The translations under genes were made by a program, and so were the position numbers. From positions 1 to 33,605 of the forward strand of contig JAEYRC010000065.1 in NCBI GenBank assembly GCA_023409675.1: DNA of 33,605 nucleotides, read 5' to 3'. Under the pieces are notes generated by a model, which was not told where the DNA came from, ran no database searches, and saw only the letters and a program-made list of their open reading frames with translations. The DNA is from Bacteroidota bacterium (lineage in GTDB: Bacteria > Bacteroidota > Bacteroidia > Chitinophagales > Chitinophagaceae). Positions 16,837 through 24,792 of the stretch are shown here, piece by piece. How positions within the stretch are numbered: the first letter of the stretch is position 1; every line of letters starts with the position of its first letter.

Positions 16837-18147
16837 ATGAACCAGTATCTGTTGCTGCGCGATAACAAACAATCCGGTCCGCATAGTGTGGCCGATTTGC
16901 AAAAAATGGGTTTAAAACCATATGACCTGGTTTGGCAGGAGGGCAAAAGCGCCGCATGGCGTTATCCCGGTGAAGTCGACGAATTAAGCGCATTTGCACC
17001 TCCGGTAGAAGAACAGCCCTTCGATCGATTTTATAAAAAACCCGAACAGCAAAGTCAGCCAAACAGCCAGCCTGCTTCTGCCCAACAACAGTCTGTCAAA
17101 CTACCCTCTTCAACTGGAAAGGTCGTTGTGACGTTGCCATCCGGTATTACGACGCCCATTGGCGACAAACGGAAAACCCCGACTGATAAATCCGTTCAGC
17201 AACCCGAACAGGTTCAAAAGATTCAACATACACTTGTCGTTCCTCAACCAGATGTTGAAGAACGTGTAAGCAATATAGCCGAACAACAGCAGGCTAATGC
17301 GCATGTCCCTTTCCGTGAGTCGGCTTCTTACACAGAACGCACTGTTCCGATTACGCAAATTCAGGAGACCCGTTCACGTATTAAAGCCTGGCAGTGGATG
17401 GCTGAAGCCAGCTTTGGCATTTGTTGTTTGCTGGCAGTTTTATACTACAACCAGCGGGCTGAAAATAAAGCCCTTCAACAGGCGTCAGCCAATAGTCTCC
17501 CGGCAAATGTTCAGCCTGCGGAACCTTTGCAGGTTCATCAGGTTGTTACAGAAAATACGCTAACTGAAGCATCAGAACCTACATCATCTACCGAATCAAA
17601 TTACTTCATCCCTGAAGTGACGGATTCGCAGGAAACAACCGCGACCAAAAGCGCTTCCACGGAAAAACCGGTGACTACTGCTGTTCCTCCGGTTCAAAAG
17701 GAGAAGTCTATAGTCGCTACTGATATCAAACCTACGGATTCAATGGACGGGCGCCGGGCAATTGTTCGCGAATCATCGGTTCGGGAAGAGTCTGCTTCGG
17801 AGGCCGGACCAATCCGGAAGCCAATATCAGAAACGGAAAGAAAAAACCTGCTCAAACTGGTTGCACTCGACAACAATGAGTTCAAAGTCGGCGCCTTTGG
17901 GGGTGTATCTCAACTCCAGCTCACCCTTTACAATAAGAGTCTTTACCAGTTATCGAAAGTTGAGGTACAGGTTGATTACCTTAATATCGATAAGAAGGTG
18001 GTGAAATCGCAAACTGTTTATTTCGAGTCCGTAGCACCCGGAGAGCAGCTTACACTCGAAGTACCAAAAAGCGGCCGCGGTGTGGATATACGCTATCGTG
18101 TTAAAAATGTATTATCGCAGGAACTGGGATTGGCAATAGCTGATTAA
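16837..18147 (+). CDS. GYF_2 (DUF4339) domain single-pass membrane protein
   Basis: This is a 436-residue protein counted from the ATG at 16837; a GTG two codons earlier is a less likely start. Residues 1-50 form a GYF_2-type domain (YLLLRDNKQSGPHSV and the VWQEG..AWRYPGEV pattern), a small fold thought to bind proline-rich or partner peptides. A long Gln/Pro/Thr-rich low-complexity linker follows. One transmembrane helix lies at about 184-204, then a second disordered linker. The conserved C-terminal domain, about 322-436, looks beta-rich (LQLTLYNKSLYQLSKVEVQV, VYFESVAPGEQ). The GYF domain should be cytoplasmic and the C-terminus periplasmic. The function is unknown. A UUCG-loop terminator follows immediately. 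Confidence 0.82.
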   Translation: MNQYLLLRDNKQSGPHSVADLQKMGLKPYDLVWQEGKSAAWRYPGEVDELSAFAPPVEEQPFDRFYKKPEQQSQPNSQPASAQQQSVKLPSSTGKVVVTLPSGITTPIGDKRKTPTDKSVQQPEQVQKIQHTLVVPQPDVEERVSNIAEQQQANAHVPFRESASYTERTVPITQIQETRSRIKAWQWMAEASFGICCLLAVLYYNQRAENKALQQASANSLPANVQPAEPLQVHQVVTENTLTEASEPTSSTESNYFIPEVTDSQETTATKSASTEKPVTTAVPPVQKEKSIVATDIKPTDSMDGRRAIVRESSVREESASEAGPIRKPISETERKNLLKLVALDNNEFKVGAFGGVSQLQLTLYNKSLYQLSKVEVQVDYLNIDKKVVKSQTVYFESVAPGEQLTLEVPKSGRGVDIRYRVKNVLSQELGLAIAD

Positions 18148-18173
18148 GCGAATGGTATAATTGTTTTTGATGG

Positions 18174-18199
18174 TGCTGTCTTCGGGCAGCATTTTTTTT
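18174..18199 (+). terminator. intrinsic terminator with UUCG tetraloop
   Basis: TGCTGTC (18174-18180) and GGCAGCA (18185-18191) pair over seven positions, one a wobble, around a TTCG loop closed by C-G, the extra-stable tetraloop form. Eight T follow at 18192-18199. It lies 27 bases after the GYF_2 stop. Confidence 0.92.
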
Positions 18200-18399
18200 G
18201 TAGCGAATCTATTTTAGTCAATATGCTTTGGCGATAGATTAAGCAATGCGAAGCATGTTGCGAAATAGGCCTTTTATGTAAGTGAGCAACTTATTGACCT
18301 GTTAAAGAAATCCTGTTTAATATCTACCGCTATAAATTTCAACGCATTAGCACCTGCTATATGTTATTTCTGCCTGCCTAACCGGAATTGGCATAATAG

Positions 18400-18430
18400 T
18401 TGAAAAATATACTATATACCGCTGAATTTG
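18400..18430 (+). promoter_or_regulatory. promoter of the small exported protein gene
   Basis: A -33 TTG at 18400-18402 is separated by 20 bases from TGAATTTG at 18423-18430, which misses TAnnTTTG by one base. The spacing is in the Bacteroidota range and the ATG lies 46 bases downstream. Confidence 0.5.
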
Positions 18431-18475
18431 TACATTAATGAGGGCTCTATAGCCTGAATTTTAAAATATATTCTT

Positions 18476-18790
18476 ATGAAAAAATCATTTCTTGCCCTGA
18501 TGGCAATCATAGCAGTAATTGTTACACTGCATTCTTTCAGAGCTTATCAGACCAGTTCTATTACCGGAAAGGTAGTACCACCGGAAGGAGTAGAAGACAT
18601 CCGTGCGGTAAGTGCGACAGACAGCCTGCTTACAACAGCAGAAAGAGGTTTATTTCTTTTTAATGTTAAGCCTGGTACCTATAAAATCTTCATTAACGCA
18701 AAAGATCCGTACCGTGATGCAACACTCGACAGCGTAGTGGTGAAAGAAGGCCAGAATACTGACGTTGGCGAGGTGCGACTGGTGCAGTAA
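18476..18790 (+). CDS. small exported carboxypeptidase-regulatory-like protein
   Basis: This 104-residue protein has a clear signal peptide (MKKSFLALMAIIAVIVTLHSF, cleavage probably near residue 23). The mature part of about 80 residues has the beta-sandwich pattern of carboxypeptidase regulatory-like domains: SSITGKVVPPEG at its start, GLFLFNVKPGTYKIFINA in the middle and VVVKEGQNTDVGEVRL at the end. The domain normally sits at the N-terminus of larger outer-membrane proteins; here it stands alone and complete. It has no catalytic residues. A structural or binding role at the cell envelope is likely. It has its own promoter and terminator, so it is a single-gene unit. Confidence 0.85.
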   Translation: MKKSFLALMAIIAVIVTLHSFRAYQTSSITGKVVPPEGVEDIRAVSATDSLLTTAERGLFLFNVKPGTYKIFINAKDPYRDATLDSVVVKEGQNTDVGEVRLVQ

Positions 18791-18810
18791 ACATCAGTTG
18801 AACAGAGTTA

Positions 18811-18847
18811 AAAAATCAATGGCACAGGTTGCTGTTGATTTTTTTTT
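18811..18847 (+). terminator. intrinsic terminator
   Basis: TCAATGGCA pairs with TGCTGTTGA over nine positions, two of them wobble, extended by flanking A and T runs. Nine T follow the stem. It lies just after the small exported protein gene. Confidence 0.85.
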
Positions 18848-18910
18848 GTGCATACAGATTGGTACTTTCGATGCCGTTTGCAGTTATGCCAACGGATATT
18901 CTCAAATTTT

Positions 18911-20422
18911 ATGAAGCAGATTTTAGTTTTTGGCGCGGGAAAGTCTTCCACAGTTCTTATTGAAGATCTCATACAGCAGGCACAAAAATATTCGTGGAAG
19001 ATCATTGTCGCAGATCATGACCTTCAGCTTGCCCGATCGAAAGTGAAAGATGCACCCGGGACTGAAGCGATCGGAATGGATATAACGGATACGGTTAAAC
19101 GCGATCAGCTTATTGAACGTGCCGACCTGGTCATATCGCTGCTGCCACCTGCGCTTCATCTGCTCATCGCTCAAAGTTGTATAAGTTCCGGAAAGAATCT
19201 GCTGACAGCTTCTTATATCGACAAAGACATCCGCGCACTGCAAACTGAAATCGAGCGTAAAGGCCTACTTTTTTTGTGTGAGATGGGTCTTGACCCGGGA
19301 ATTGACCACATGAGCGCGATGCAGCTTATTGATGATATTCAGAAATCCGGCGGAAAAATACGTTCATTTCATTCACATTGCGGCGGACTGGTAGCACCGG
19401 AAAGCGATGATAACCCCTGGCATTATAAGATCAGCTGGAATCCGCGTAATGTAGTAATGGCTGGCCGGTCGGGAGCAGAATATCTTGAAAAAGGTGTTGT
19501 ATGTCAGGAGCCTTATGAAAGCCTGTTCAACCCTGCCCGGCTGGTGAATATACCGGGTCTAGGTGAACTGTCCTGGTATCCAAACCGGGATTCACTGAGT
19601 TATATCGACCTGTATAAGTTACAGGGTGTAGAAACGTTCGTCCGAACCACGCTGCGGCATCCTGAATTTTGTCTTGGCTGGAAAAACATTATTGAGCTGC
19701 GCCTGACCGATGATACCCTATTCTATGAAACCGATGGGATGACGTTGAAAGATTTTTTTCAGCAGCACCTGGAAGCCTGTGGTTTTTCTGACTGGATCAA
19801 AACAAATTTTACCGCGCGTTTTGAAGATACCCGTGAATTACTGGAAAAGCTCAATGAACTGATTGTAGCAGAAAAAACTGCAAATGACGATGCCAAAGCA
19901 TTGCTGCAGGAAATGATGATGGTAAATTCCAGTGGTGATCTTGAAAAGGTTTCGCTGGATGATGTAAAGGAAAAAGCGGCGCGCACCGTAGCCGGACAAA
20001 TGCAGGAAGCGAATGTATCATTGCATCAGCTCATCTTCCTCGGTATGAATGATGCACAGACCTTCATTAATAAAGGTCGCTTCAGCGCGGCGGATGTGCT
20101 TCAATTCATACTGGAACAAAAACTTCCGCTGAAACCTTCCGATAAAGATATGATCGTGATGCTGCACCAGATTCGTTTCGACCAGCAGGATGTATCGTGT
20201 TTGGTGGAAAGCAGTATGGTCATTAAAGGGGAGGACAATGTGCATACCGCAATGGCCAAAACTGTTGGTATGCCCCTGGCTATTGCTGCCCGGTTGATCC
20301 TAAATGGTGAGCTAAACATAAAAGGATTGCATATACCCATTATTCCTGAAATCTATCAACCTGTTTTGAAAGCGCTGGAGGAATCAGGAATCCGCTTTGA
20401 AGAAAAAATTTTGCCGGGATAA
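18911..20422 (+). CDS. saccharopine dehydrogenase (Lys9/AASS type)
   Basis: This is a 503-residue cytoplasmic oxidoreductase starting at the ATG at 18911; an earlier TTG at 18848 lies beside the upstream terminator. The N-terminal Rossmann fold shows ILVFGAGKSS (4-13) and LISLLPP-type strands. The substrate domain carries CEMGLDPGIDHMSAM and HCGGLVAPESDDNPWHYKISW, which are hallmarks of the glutamate-forming saccharopine dehydrogenase of yeast Lys9 and the animal AASS bifunctional enzyme. In lysine breakdown this enzyme releases aminoadipate semialdehyde and glutamate from saccharopine. No lysine-ketoglutarate reductase is fused or adjacent, so a partner must lie elsewhere or the substrate may differ. 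It converges on the sirtuin gene with a two-base gap. Confidence 0.9.
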   Translation: MKQILVFGAGKSSTVLIEDLIQQAQKYSWKIIVADHDLQLARSKVKDAPGTEAIGMDITDTVKRDQLIERADLVISLLPPALHLLIAQSCISSGKNLLTASYIDKDIRALQTEIERKGLLFLCEMGLDPGIDHMSAMQLIDDIQKSGGKIRSFHSHCGGLVAPESDDNPWHYKISWNPRNVVMAGRSGAEYLEKGVVCQEPYESLFNPARLVNIPGLGELSWYPNRDSLSYIDLYKLQGVETFVRTTLRHPEFCLGWKNIIELRLTDDTLFYETDGMTLKDFFQQHLEACGFSDWIKTNFTARFEDTRELLEKLNELIVAEKTANDDAKALLQEMMMVNSSGDLEKVSLDDVKEKAARTVAGQMQEANVSLHQLIFLGMNDAQTFINKGRFSAADVLQFILEQKLPLKPSDKDMIVMLHQIRFDQQDVSCLVESSMVIKGEDNVHTAMAKTVGMPLAIAARLILNGELNIKGLHIPIIPEIYQPVLKALEESGIRFEEKILPG

Positions 20423-20424
20423 AC

Positions 20425-21114
20425 TTAGCGCAGGTTTAGCAGGTATTGTTTTAAGTCGGCGATACCCTCCCCTGCCGGCTTTTCTATTTTAATGAAGCTG
20501 GTATCGGGCAAATACGGGATCGATTTATCGAGAATAAATCGTTTTGCCGCAGGTGGTGCGAAATCAACCAATCCTGCTGCCGGATAAACCACCAGGGAGG
20601 TACCAATAACCACCAGGATATCGGCCTGTTCAACAATTAAAGCAGCGTTTTCAATCAGGGGCACCGGCTCCTCGAACCATACAATGTGCGGTCGCAATTG
20701 CGCGCCGTCTTCTGCCAGATCTCCGGGTAAAATGTCATCACTTACAGGATAGATAAGTGACGGATTTTTCTCACTGCGCATTTTTAAAATCTCGCCGTGC
20801 AAATGCAGTACGTTTGATGATCCCGCACGTTCATGCAGGTCGTCGATATTCTGGGTAATGATTTGAACATCAAAATGGGCTTCAAGGTCGGCCAGACCAT
20901 AATGAGCGGCATTCGGTTTCGCTTCCCGCACATTTTTGCGCCTCATGTTGTAAAACTCCAGCACCAATTGAGGGTTTCGCTTCCAGGCTCGCGGTGTGGC
21001 AACTTCTTCAATGGCATATCCTTCCCATAGCCCACCGGCATCGCGGAAGGTTTTTATTCCGCTTTCGGCACTGATGCCGGCTCCGGTTAATACCACCAGT
21101 CGCTGTTTATTCAT
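20425..21114 (-). CDS. cobB: NAD-dependent protein deacylase (sirtuin, class III-like)
   Basis: This 229-residue protein removes acyl groups from protein lysines using NAD. Motifs are GAGISAESGI (11-20), TQNIDDLHERAG (87-98) and catalytic His106 (HLHGE). Tyr55 and Arg58 in FYNMRR match the Y-x-x-R pair that recognises succinyl and malonyl groups in SIRT5 and E. coli CobB, so desuccinylation is plausible. The protein has no cysteine at all, so the usual four-Cys zinc site is missing. The normally WFGE loop reads WFEE (146-149). The ATG at 21114 is preferred over a GTG two codons upstream. It is the last gene of the pdhA run. Confidence 0.93.
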   Translation of the reverse strand: MNKQRLVVLTGAGISAESGIKTFRDAGGLWEGYAIEEVATPRAWKRNPQLVLEFYNMRRKNVREAKPNAAHYGLADLEAHFDVQIITQNIDDLHERAGSSNVLHLHGEILKMRSEKNPSLIYPVSDDILPGDLAEDGAQLRPHIVWFEEPVPLIENAALIVEQADILVVIGTSLVVYPAAGLVDFAPPAAKRFILDKSIPYLPDTSFIKIEKPAGEGIADLKQYLLNLR

Positions 21115-21147
21115 AAACACCGGTATTTAGCTGTATTAAGAATAGTA

Positions 21148-21558
21148 TTATTTTGCCGCCGCCATTTCCATCAGAATCTCCCATTCTTCATCCGAAACGG
21201 GCTGTACCGACAATTGTGAAATCCGCACCAGGGCCATTTCCGCCAGGCGCTTATCGGCTTTAATCTCTGCCAGGCTAACGGGTTTGGGTAACCGCTTATA
21301 GGGTTTCAGGTCAACCGTAACCCAGGCGGGGTTTTCGGTTGTGGGATCGGGATAGGCCTCCCCGGCCACCCGGGCAATGCCAACCAGTTCAAGGCCTTTA
21401 TTGCTGTGATAGAAAAGAACCTGCTCGCCTTTTTTCATGGCCCGCAGATTATTACGTGCCGCGTAATTGCGTACACCTTCCCAGGAAGTCTGTTTATCTT
21501 TTTCCAGATCATCATAGGAATAAACAAAAGGTTCTGATTTAACCAGCCAGTAAGCCAT
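21148..21558 (-). CDS. EVE domain protein
   Basis: This 136-residue single-domain cytoplasmic protein matches the EVE (PUA-like) fold. Visible features are YWLVKSEP at the start, TSWEGVRNYAARNNLRAMKKGEQVLFYHS (25-53, which carries the pocket-forming WxGVRNYxARN pattern) and the GIARVAGEAYPDPT segment. EVE and YTH domains bind modified bases in DNA or RNA, including 5-methylcytosine derivatives (family knowledge). The length is typical of a stand-alone EVE protein. No restriction or modification gene is nearby, so a direct role in DNA defence is not indicated. It lies in the pdhA run with about 31-base gaps on each side. Confidence 0.92.
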   Translation of the reverse strand: MAYWLVKSEPFVYSYDDLEKDKQTSWEGVRNYAARNNLRAMKKGEQVLFYHSNKGLELVGIARVAGEAYPDPTTENPAWVTVDLKPYKRLPKPVSLAEIKADKRLAEMALVRISQLSVQPVSDEEWEILMEMAAAK

Positions 21559-21589
21559 TGCATGTAGTTTAGATCAAACAGAATATTAT

Positions 21590-22309
21590 TTACCAGCCCG
21601 AGGCCAGCACATCGACAATATGCATGGTTTGTAATTTGAGTCCTTTTTGCCGGATATACCCATCGAGGTGCATCAGGCAACTGTGATCGGTGGAAATGAT
21701 GCAATCGGCACCGGTATTCAGTGCATTCACCACTTTCTGATCTGCCATACCTATAGAGATGGGCTCAAATTTCACCGCGAAACTTCCGCCAAAACCGCAG
21801 CAGGTTTCCACATCCTGCATTTCTGCCAGCTCCAGGCCGCGCACTTTCGACAGGAGCACACGGGGTTCCTGTTTGATGCGGCATTCCCGCAGGGCGGCAC
21901 AGGAATCGTGATAAGTGGCTTTGGAATTGAATGTAGCGCCCAGATCGGTTATTTTCAGCACATTTACCAGGAAGTCTGAAAATTCATATATGCGGTGCTG
22001 CATGTCTTTTACCGCATTGTGTAACGATGAATTGTCGAACAGCTTTCGGTAATAATTCCGGACGAAGCCTACACATGATGCGGAGGGCGCGATAATATAG
22101 TTACTGCCTTCAAAATCCTGCATGAACTTGGTACAAACTTCCCTGGCATCGTCCTGGAACCCCGCATTAAAGGCAGGTTGTCCGCAGCAGGTCTGATTGG
22201 CATTATAATTCACGGTGCAGCCGGCTTTCTCCAATACCCTGATCATATTAAATGCCGTCGACGGATAAAGCTGATCGATAAAACAGGGAATGAATAGCTC
22301 AACATGCAT
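21590..22309 (-). CDS. cysteine-rich (Fe-S)-binding protein, LutA/LldE-like
   Basis: This 239-residue cytoplasmic protein has two CCG domains. Cysteines are seen at residue 9, in QTCCGQP (41-42), in YHDSCAALRE and in TCCGFGGSF. This matches LutA/YkgE, one subunit of the LutABC L-lactate oxidation complex, where CCG motifs bind an iron-sulfur cluster. The partner subunits LutB and LutC are absent from the window, so the name is by family only. It may instead pair with another oxidase. It sits between ribH and the EVE gene in the pdhA run with gaps of about 31 to 33 bases. Confidence 0.88.
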   Translation of the reverse strand: MHVELFIPCFIDQLYPSTAFNMIRVLEKAGCTVNYNANQTCCGQPAFNAGFQDDAREVCTKFMQDFEGSNYIIAPSASCVGFVRNYYRKLFDNSSLHNAVKDMQHRIYEFSDFLVNVLKITDLGATFNSKATYHDSCAALRECRIKQEPRVLLSKVRGLELAEMQDVETCCGFGGSFAVKFEPISIGMADQKVVNALNTGADCIISTDHSCLMHLDGYIRQKGLKLQTMHIVDVLASGW

Positions 22310-22342
22310 ACATCTCGTATTTGACGCGGTTGTGAAAACCGT

Positions 22343-22834
22343 TTAATTAAAACTTCGGGATAACTGGATCATTTTTACCGCGGTAATGGCGGCTTCTTCT
22401 CCTTTATGACCATGCTTACCGCCCAATCGATCGGTAGCCTGTTCGGCAGTGTTCACGGTCAGAATGCCGAATATTGTTGGAACCGGTAGTTCTATGTTTA
22501 GCTGGGTGATGCCCTGTGTTACACTCTGGCAAACATATTCAAAATGCGGCGTATCACCGCGGAGCACACATCCCAGCGCGATAAAGGCGTCGGGTTTTCG
22601 TTCCTCCGCCTGCATGGTCCAATATTTCTTCACCACGAAAGGAATCTCCACCGCACCGGGTACGCGTAATACCTGAACGTTGCTGATGCCCATGGAAGAG
22701 AATACACTGAAACAGCCTTCTTCCAGCTTGTCTACCACCGCGGCATTCCAGTCGGTTCGCACAATAATAATACAGGCATCCGTAGGAAGGATGCCTGTAA
22801 TGTTTAGCAGATCACTGTTGTGTATATCGGCCAT
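22343..22834 (-). CDS. ribH: 6,7-dimethyl-8-ribityllumazine synthase
   Basis: This 163-residue enzyme catalyses the penultimate step of riboflavin synthesis, condensing the ribitylamino-pyrimidine with dihydroxybutanone phosphate. It shows RTDWNAAVVDKL near residue 26, VPGAVEIPF (58-66), the LGCVLRGDTPHFEYV block with the catalytic His, and the phosphate-binding GKHGHKGEEAA near the C-terminus. Length and motif order are normal. Lumazine synthases assemble into pentamers or 60-mers. It is not next to other rib genes here, but in the middle of the pdhA run, 18 bases after the TPR gene. Confidence 0.96.
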   Translation of the reverse strand: MADIHNSDLLNITGILPTDACIIIVRTDWNAAVVDKLEEGCFSVFSSMGISNVQVLRVPGAVEIPFVVKKYWTMQAEERKPDAFIALGCVLRGDTPHFEYVCQSVTQGITQLNIELPVPTIFGILTVNTAEQATDRLGGKHGHKGEEAAITAVKMIQLSRSFN

Positions 22835-22852
22835 AATTATTTCTGAATCGGA

Positions 22853-23545
22853 TTATTCATATGAACCCAGCCGGGCAAGATATTTATCGATATCACGGCC
22901 ATACTGGCTGGTGGGATATTTTTCTTTGATGCGTTTGAACATATCCACTGCTTCTTTGTTTTTATTCAGATCCTGGTACAACAAACCGGCGCGGAAAAGA
23001 TATTCAGGAGAATTGAAAATGTCATTCTCATAAAGGGTTCCGGCTTTTTTATATTGATCAGCAGCTTCGGCATTTTTGCCCTGCTCGGCATATGCATCGC
23101 CCAGCAAACCGGTAGCCCGGATGTTGAGCAGCTCATCATCACTTTTGAAATCGTTCAGGTATTTTACCGCATTGGCAAAATCGCCCAGCTTCATATAACA
23201 GGAGCCGGCATAAAATTTCGACATATTTGCGGCATCTGTACCAGAATAGCGGTCAATGATCTTCAAAAAACCCAGTGTGGTGCCATCTCCATTAAGAGCA
23301 AGGTTGGCAGAATCCATACGGTACAATTCTTCAGCGCGCCAGATAGCCTCAGCGGCTTTAGCTTCTTTTGGCGCTTTTACAAAATGATTATAGGCAAAAT
23401 AACCACCTACGATCAATACCAGGGCGGCAAGTCCGTATACCGCGTATTTTCCAAATTTATTCCAGACATCCTGATGTTCACGGGGTGGATGAACCGTTCG
23501 GTCGGATGAGGTTGTTTCCGGAATTTTCACTTCTTCAGTTGCCAT
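22853..23545 (-). CDS. single-pass TPR membrane protein (YfgM-like)
   Basis: This 230-residue protein has a short cytoplasmic N-terminus (1-33), one transmembrane helix at about 34-53 and a periplasmic alpha-solenoid from about 60. TPR-like units are seen around DFANAVKYLNDFKSDDELL, GLLGDAYAEQGKNAEAADQYKKA and LFRAGLLYQDLNKNKEAVDMFKRI. This is the architecture of YfgM, which binds the Sec translocon and periplasmic chaperones in E. coli. The assignment is by architecture and should be read as YfgM-like. It lies between pdhA and ribH, with gaps of 36 and 18 bases. Confidence 0.88.
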   Translation of the reverse strand: MATEEVKIPETTSSDRTVHPPREHQDVWNKFGKYAVYGLAALVLIVGGYFAYNHFVKAPKEAKAAEAIWRAEELYRMDSANLALNGDGTTLGFLKIIDRYSGTDAANMSKFYAGSCYMKLGDFANAVKYLNDFKSDDELLNIRATGLLGDAYAEQGKNAEAADQYKKAGTLYENDIFNSPEYLFRAGLLYQDLNKNKEAVDMFKRIKEKYPTSQYGRDIDKYLARLGSYE

Positions 23546-23581
23546 GTAGGTATGTATTGTTGTTTTTGGTTAGGGTTATTT

Positions 23582-24577
23582 TTAATCGACAATAAACGGA
23601 TAGTCCGGGGTTTTGACAATATCCTTCAGTACTTCATCATCATTTGGCCAGGGCGATTCCTCGGCAAATTTCACCGATTCTTCCACGGTTTCATTTACCC
23701 GTTTGTCAATCGCGTCAATTTCTTCCTGGGTGGCATAATTGTTTTCCCGAATGGTTTTCAGGATCTGTGTTAAAGGATCCCGGCCTTTATATTCTTCCAC
23801 CTCATCCTTGGTGCGGTATTTCTGCGGATCAGAGATAGAATGGCCTTTATAGCGGTAGGTTTTGAGTTCAAGCAGCGTAGGTCCGCCATTTTCACGGGCG
23901 CGTTTTACGGCGCGGGCTACCGCTTCATGTACAGCTTCAGGGCTCATACCATCAACCGAGTCACCGGGCATGTCATAGGCGTCTGCCAGTTTATAGATGT
24001 CTTTTACATTACTGGTGCGCTCCACCGAGGTGCCCATGGCGTAGTTGTTATTCTCGCAGATAAATACCACCGGCAGTTTCCAGGTCATGGCGATATTAAA
24101 CACCTCATGCAACATACCCTGGCGTGCAGCACCGTCACCAAAAAAGGTCAGGCACACATTATCGGTACCCTTATACTTTTCAGCAAAAGCGATTCCCGCA
24201 CCGGTTCCGATCTGGGCGCCCACGATTCCGTGACCCCCAAAAAAGAATACATCTTTTCCAAAGAAGTGCATACTGCCTCCCTTCCCTTTCGCGCAACCGG
24301 TAGCCTTTCCGTAAAGTTCAGCCATACAACTGTTGGCGGTAACGCCTTTGGCCAGTGCCAGTCCATGATCACGGTAAGCGGTAATAAAAGGGTCTTCCTG
24401 GCGGGTGGCTGTCATACAACCTGCAGCGATAGCTTCCTGTCCAACATAAGCGTGAAAAAATCCGCGGATTTTTCCTTCCATCTTATATTTTTCTTCTGCG
24501 GTAAGTTCAAACTGCCGGATAAGCTGCATCAGCTCGTACCAGTACAGATAGGTTTCTTTTGAGAATTTTGTAGCCAT
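23582..24577 (-). CDS. pdhA: pyruvate dehydrogenase E1 component, alpha subunit
   Basis: This 331-residue thiamine-diphosphate enzyme is half of the E1 decarboxylase of the pyruvate dehydrogenase complex. It shows KGKGGSMHFF, GIVGAQIGTGAGIAF, the TPP motif beginning FFGDGAARQG and ending in CENNNYAMGT, and the YRYKGHSISDP phosphorylation-loop region. Its length is typical of a separate alpha subunit. The beta subunit and E2 are not adjacent. The ATG at 24577 lies 11 bases after the predicted start of transcription. The longer frame from 24625 starts at the TTG that serves as the -33 box, so it is rejected. It heads a six-gene run ending in the sirtuin. Confidence 0.95.
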   Translation of the reverse strand: MATKFSKETYLYWYELMQLIRQFELTAEEKYKMEGKIRGFFHAYVGQEAIAAGCMTATRQEDPFITAYRDHGLALAKGVTANSCMAELYGKATGCAKGKGGSMHFFGKDVFFFGGHGIVGAQIGTGAGIAFAEKYKGTDNVCLTFFGDGAARQGMLHEVFNIAMTWKLPVVFICENNNYAMGTSVERTSNVKDIYKLADAYDMPGDSVDGMSPEAVHEAVARAVKRARENGGPTLLELKTYRYKGHSISDPQKYRTKDEVEEYKGRDPLTQILKTIRENNYATQEEIDAIDKRVNETVEESVKFAEESPWPNDDEVLKDIVKTPDYPFIVD

Positions 24578-24593
24578 TGCAAAATTTGAGCGG

Positions 24594-24625
24594 CAAAGAT
24601 AAGGGTTCAGATGCAAATTTTTCAA
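24594..24625 (-). promoter_or_regulatory. pdhA operon promoter
   Basis: On the minus strand a -33 TTG (24623-24625) is followed after 21 bases by TATCTTTG (24594-24601), a complete TAnnTTTG match. Transcription would start near 24588. This is the best promoter in the window. Confidence 0.62.
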
Positions 24626-24687
24626 GGAATCGGTGCCAAATTAACGGCATTTTTTTCAGCTATAATAGTACTCTAACTTCCCCTGAA

Positions 24688-24792
24688 TCAAAAGGTTAAA
24701 TCTTTTTCAGTCGACATGTAAGGCTTCATATCAAGTTTGATTCCCTCCTTACCGGGCCAGGTTTCGGTTCCGGATGTTTTGTATTCCTTCAT
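24688..24792 (-). CDS. possible small protein of 34 residues
   Basis: A short ATG-to-TGA frame in the pdhA-recF gap encodes a hydrophilic 34-residue peptide beginning MKEYKTSGTETWPGKEG. Its composition looks protein-like, with two Trp/Pro and Gly-Lys turns. No signal peptide or membrane segment is present. A TATATTTT element 8 to 15 bases upstream misses the -7 consensus by one base. It could equally be a chance frame or a remnant. No homologue is recognised. Confidence 0.3.
   Translation of the reverse strand: MKEYKTSGTETWPGKEGIKLDMKPYMSTEKDLTF

Larger units (their letters stand above)
18148..18475. other. 328-base intergenic region
   Basis: It holds the GYF_2 terminator at the left and a promoter at the right (18400-18430). 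Between them the DNA is AT-rich, with one imperfect hairpin around 18242-18263 (GCAATGC/GCATGTTGC). No open frame of note was found. Confidence 0.6.

Noticed and set aside
16620..16865. Eighty-one-codon frame upstream of the GYF_2 gene
   Set aside because: It has no recognisable family, odd composition and no promoter, and it runs into the GYF_2 start in another frame.
21148..21558. EVE protein plus DUF1599 as parts of a DNA-modification defence system
   Set aside because: They are in separate operons 10 kb apart, with no methylase, nuclease or glycosylase near either.
24635..24657. Short GC stem followed by seven T upstream of the pdhA promoter
   Set aside because: The stem is only four to five pairs, and no plus-strand gene ends there.
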